From the NCBI GenBank assembly GCA_964358175.1, contig CAYHOI010000086.1, forward strand, positions 1 to 8,250: DNA of 8,250 bases, read 5' to 3'. The notes beneath the pieces were generated by a model. That model searched no databases and was not told where the DNA came from. It saw only the letters and a program-made list of their open reading frames with translations. This DNA comes from CAYHOI01 sp964358175 (GTDB lineage Bacteria; Margulisbacteria; Riflemargulisbacteria; GWF2-35-9). This document shows, piece by piece, positions 5,917 through 8,250 of this stretch; positions within the stretch are counted from its first letter, which is position 1; the number at the start of each line of letters is the position of its first letter. Both the position numbers and the translations under genes were made by a program.

Positions 5917-6561
5917 ATGTTAATTGACATCCCATTCTGGAGAGTATCGGTACCGTGGCTGGATGAAAATCTTTCAAGAAGCCCTCAGGAGATTGCGGAC
6001 TATCTTCCGATGGATTACGCGGAGAAGATGGCGGCTGTGATGTATCCGGATGCTCAAATCTTAGGTGAACATGCTGTAAGAATATTGATTGCCCTTTGTA
6101 TCAAAGTCAGAGATTCTGGGTTGATTCATTTTTATCATGCGATGAAAGAGGATAATGTAGAATATACCAAGCAAATTTTACGTGAAAAAGAAACCAATCG
6201 GACAGCTGTTTTGTTGACGGCCTGTACCCTAGGGAGTCTGCAGATTGTGAAGTTTCTTATTCAGGTATTGGTGGATATAGAAGCCTGTGATGATATTGGT
6301 TGGACTGCCTTGGGGGCGGCTGTTTCTCATGGACACATTCCAGTGGTGAAAGAATTAATTAACGCTGGAGCCGAAATTAATCGAGGAACGCGAAGACGAG
6401 TGACTCCCCTCATGCTTGCAGCTGCTCGTGGGAATGCAGAATTGGTTGGTTTCATGTTAAGTAAAGGTGCTGATACCAGTCTACGAGACGTCGAAGGTTG
6501 GGTTGCTGGCACGTATGCGCGCGAGGGTGGTCATACTCAGATAGAAGAGATGCTACGGTAA
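5917..6561 (+). CDS. Ankyrin-repeat protein
   Basis: This is a 214-residue predicted soluble protein. The N-terminal ~75 residues match nothing I recognise and contain a hydrophobic helix-like stretch (AVRILIALCIKV, 53-64). From about residue 94 there are ankyrin repeats: a diverged one (TAVLLTACTLGSLQIVKFLI), a typical one at 128-157 (GWTALGAAVSHGHIPVVKEL...GAEIN), another at 161-191 (TPLMLAAARGNAELVGFML...GAD) and a terminal partial repeat ending EEMLR. Ankyrin repeats mediate protein-protein contact, and no enzymatic domain is attached. The start is secured by a strong Shine-Dalgarno. It lies 60 bp after the B12-type rSAM gene, with its own candidate promoter and an inverted repeat, so it may be regulated separately. 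Its 3' end overlaps the convergent rSAM/SPASM gene by 9 bp. A link to the rSAM enzymes, such as inhibitor, immunity or scaffold, rests on position only. Confidence 0.9.
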   Translation: MLIDIPFWRVSVPWLDENLSRSPQEIADYLPMDYAEKMAAVMYPDAQILGEHAVRILIALCIKVRDSGLIHFYHAMKEDNVEYTKQILREKETNRTAVLLTACTLGSLQIVKFLIQVLVDIEACDDIGWTALGAAVSHGHIPVVKELINAGAEINRGTRRRVTPLMLAAARGNAELVGFMLSKGADTSLRDVEGWVAGTYAREGGHTQIEEMLR

Positions 6562-7944
6562 AGCTCCCAGGATCTTCGAGTCAAGGTGCATAGATGCCAG
6601 TGAGAGCAAATATTGAATAGCGAAGTGTCTTCGTGCGACACAATAGTTGGCGATAGGTCTGTAAATATCACCGTTTTGTGCATAATTTTCTACGAGACAT
6701 CCTCCTGAACAATTCCAAATGAGTAAGCAGTTTTGGCAGGTAGCCATTTGCCCAACGGTTCGCTCACGAAGATGTGTCTGTTTAACGACGTTGATATGAA
6801 GGTGGCCACTTTTGACATCTCCCCAGAAAAAAGGGTTGGTTTCTGGGGTAGACAGGTAATACGCATCAGAACATGCCAACAGATTTCCTTCTGGATCAAG
6901 TGTAAGCGTAGGCGTGATAGCTCCACATCGCATTTGAGAGGGCTTGTGGGTATGAAGAGAATACAAGAAATCAGAATCGATCAAGATATGATCTCGAAAG
7001 GCCTGACTGGATAGAGTTGCCAAGTGATCCGCGAAGAGATGGATGTCCGGAACAGAGTGAAGAGGGTCTTCACTGATCGTTGCTCTTCCCATTTTTACCA
7101 AGGGATTAATCTTCATGTGTCGGATGCCATTTTGTTTCAGAAAGTCATAAATCTGAGGCAGGTGGGGCAGGCTAAATGCAGTAACAGTTGTGATGCTAGC
7201 TTTTCCCATGAGGCTCGAATGTTTCTGGAAATAGTGCAGACGCGCCATAACCTGTTCATGTCCATCGCGTTGTTTCTGGTGGACGGGTCGTTGCACATTA
7301 TGTATCCAGTCGGGCCCATCGATCGAGAAGGCTGTATAGACATTGTGTGCAATAAGCCAATCTGCCACGGAGTCGCGAAATAAACCATTCGATTGCAATG
7401 TGAATTGTGTGGCAGGGAACTCTGAATGAATCATCTCATAGGCCATCTTTATTTGCTCAAATGCAAGAGTAGGTTCCCCATTGCCATGAAATTCGACACT
7501 GAGTGGCGTATCTGAGGGCAGTGACTTCAGCAGGACGCTAAGATGAGCCAGGTTGATCTGGCGATTGTCTCTTCCTCCCATGCCGTAGCAGTAGGTGCAG
7601 GCTAGATTGCAAGCGTCTGTCATCAAAAGCCGGATATGAGAGCTTAGCTTGGGTATTTTCACCTGAGGGGACAGTGTAGAGATTTGTTTTTTGGAGGCTA
7701 ACAGAAAACTTTCAAGGAGAGCTACTCGTGCCTCTGGATAGAATGTGAGAGGACTTATCGAAGACAAAACAGTTTGCGGGATCACGTACAAACGCATAAC
7801 CAATGGGGCAAAAATCACGTGATGGTCTTGTTCTTTGCCGATATAGAACAAGTCGGGAAGTAGCTCATAGTCATCGGTATAGGGGAGGGGATTATGAAAG
7901 GACTCTGCATCGCGTTGAAGGTTGACCCATTTAATGGTGGACAT
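6553..7944 (-). CDS. Radical SAM/SPASM peptide-modifying enzyme, intact paralogue
   Basis: From ATG 7944 it encodes 463 residues. The N-terminal adaptor (about 1-63, VNL...IFAPLVMRLYVIPQ) is followed by a helical linker. The rSAM motif is C112-x3-C116-x2-C119 (CNLACTYC), then HGNGEP at 153-158, LQSNG and FSIDG. The SPASM Cys pattern is complete: C340-x12-G-x4-C358, C403-x2-C406-x5-C412-x3-C416 and C435. It is clearly paralogous to the + strand SPASM enzyme (shared GEPTLAFE-x-IK, QRP, C-x2-CL, GDFYQ/GDIYR-like tail), but it keeps the N-terminal domain in one piece and lacks the octapeptide repeats. The usual GGEP is NGEP here. It is expected to modify a peptide or protein in the cytoplasm; its substrate is not identified. 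A TTG at 7956 in the same frame is rejected as start because it falls in the likely -10 box and the adaptor alignment begins at the ATG. Its 3' end overlaps the ankyrin gene. Confidence 0.92.
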   Translation of the reverse strand: MSTIKWVNLQRDAESFHNPLPYTDDYELLPDLFYIGKEQDHHVIFAPLVMRLYVIPQTVLSSISPLTFYPEARVALLESFLLASKKQISTLSPQVKIPKLSSHIRLLMTDACNLACTYCYGMGGRDNRQINLAHLSVLLKSLPSDTPLSVEFHGNGEPTLAFEQIKMAYEMIHSEFPATQFTLQSNGLFRDSVADWLIAHNVYTAFSIDGPDWIHNVQRPVHQKQRDGHEQVMARLHYFQKHSSLMGKASITTVTAFSLPHLPQIYDFLKQNGIRHMKINPLVKMGRATISEDPLHSVPDIHLFADHLATLSSQAFRDHILIDSDFLYSLHTHKPSQMRCGAITPTLTLDPEGNLLACSDAYYLSTPETNPFFWGDVKSGHLHINVVKQTHLRERTVGQMATCQNCLLIWNCSGGCLVENYAQNGDIYRPIANYCVARRHFAIQYLLSLASMHLDSKILGALP

Positions 7945-7955
7945 ACGTAAGACCA

Positions 7956-7983
7956 ATTATGCGTGATTTTTGCGAAATTGCAA
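7956..7983 (-). promoter_or_regulatory. Promoter of the minus-strand rSAM/SPASM gene
   Basis: Read on the minus strand, TTGCAA (7978-7983, 4 of 6 matches to TTGACA), a 16-bp spacer and CATAAT (7956-7961, 5 of 6 matches to TATAAT) precede the ATG at 7944. Only 11 nt lie between the -10 and the ATG, so the leader would be about 3-6 nt and too short for a Shine-Dalgarno; none is seen. The element overlaps the start of the transposase-like remnant on the other strand. Confidence 0.55.
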
Positions 7984-8207
7984 TGAAGACGAAGTGCTTG
8001 ATAGGCTCTGTTACACCTGTGTTACACAATGAGGGAAATGATAAGAATCTGCCAAAATATGAGATTACGGCGAGAGATGTCAAAACGGGAGCAACGTGGG
8101 TTTGCCTCAGCGATACCAATGTGGATTTCTTAGAAAAGAAAAAATGTCGAAATAAATGGGATTTTCAAAATTATATGCCGATATATTATTATAAGCAGTT
8201 GAAATGA
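7959..8207 (+). pseudogene. Probable remnant of a DDE-type insertion-sequence transposase
   Basis: This short frame of 82 codons contains a segment (LPKYEITARDVKTGATWV, residues 31-48) that resembles the conserved LPkYqyTARDVkTG region of integrase-core transposases of the IS481-like kind, as I remember them. The preceding KTKCLIGSVTP could correspond to the first catalytic strand (DTKyL-x-I-x-P), but the catalytic Asp is not there. After residue ~51 the sequence turns Lys/Asn/Tyr-rich and no longer fits. No helix-turn-helix, second or third catalytic acidic residue, or terminal inverted repeats are seen. I read it as a broken fragment, not an active element. It has no ribosome binding site at ATG 7959 or 7983. 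A genuine small gene of unknown function is the alternative. Confidence 0.5.
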
Positions 8208-8250
8208 CCCGACCACTTGAGTTCGAATCTGGGAGCTCGAGGGCGTAGTC

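Noticed and set aside
6733..7383. Plus-strand open frames opposite the second rSAM gene (6733-7014, 7024-7383)
   Set aside because: The minus strand here carries the SPASM domain and core rSAM motifs; the + frames have no motifs or start signals.
7945..7956. TTG start at 7956 for the minus-strand rSAM gene
   Set aside because: It would overlap the likely -10 box and adds four residues outside the region shared with the HExxH protein's C-terminus; ATG 7944 fits better.
8200..8250. tRNA 3' end suggested by GTTCGAATC at 8221-8229
   Set aside because: The flanking bases do not form a proper T stem (one mismatch and two wobble pairs of five), and no anticodon arm, D arm or acceptor stem can be drawn upstream.

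Overview
The window is bacterial. The evidence is one good Shine-Dalgarno site (AAGGAG, 6 nt before ATG), sigma70-like -10 boxes, tightly packed co-directional genes with 3-4 nt junctions, and a decayed insertion-sequence transposase at the right edge. Base composition is intermediate. I cannot name a phylum. Three oxygen-sensitive radical SAM (rSAM) enzymes, one of them probably cobalamin-dependent, suggest at least part-time anaerobic or microaerobic life. This is an inference.

Layout, left to right. Positions 1-2054 hold the 3' part of a large Ala/Leu/Ser/Asn/Asp-rich, probably helical-repeat protein of unknown function with a compact cysteine cluster. After 44 bp comes a + strand cassette. 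It starts with an HExxH metallopeptidase-like gene (2099-3061), followed by an rSAM/SPASM gene (3065-4312) and a B12-binding-type rSAM gene that overlaps it by 4 bp (4309-5856). An ankyrin-repeat gene (5917-6561) follows with its own promoter-like region and a perfect inverted repeat. It runs tail-to-tail, with a 9-bp overlap, into a second rSAM/SPASM gene on the minus strand (6553-7944). The right end (7959-8207) looks like a transposase remnant.

The main observation concerns the first two cassette genes. They lie in the same reading frame and are separated only by one TAA and one CAA codon. The last ~60 residues of the HExxH protein align with the N-terminal ~63 residues of the minus-strand rSAM/SPASM enzyme (shared VNL, A-x-SF, TD, PD-x-F, then 33 ungapped residues). 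The downstream rSAM/SPASM gene lacks exactly that domain and picks up the alignment just after it. The HExxH and rSAM genes therefore look like one HExxH-adaptor-rSAM/SPASM protein split by a single ochre codon. A 24-bp tandem repeat (MVAEQRRS, 3.6 copies, each with an ATG) has expanded in the linker just after the break. The minus-strand paralogue shows the intact adaptor-rSAM/SPASM arrangement.

Taken together, the cassette resembles a peptide or protein maturation module: a zinc peptidase-like component, two SPASM-type peptide-modifying rSAM enzymes and a cobalamin-type rSAM enzyme. No short precursor peptide gene is visible, so the substrate is unknown. It may lie outside the window, or it could be the large upstream Cys-containing repeat protein. 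That link is a hypothesis only.
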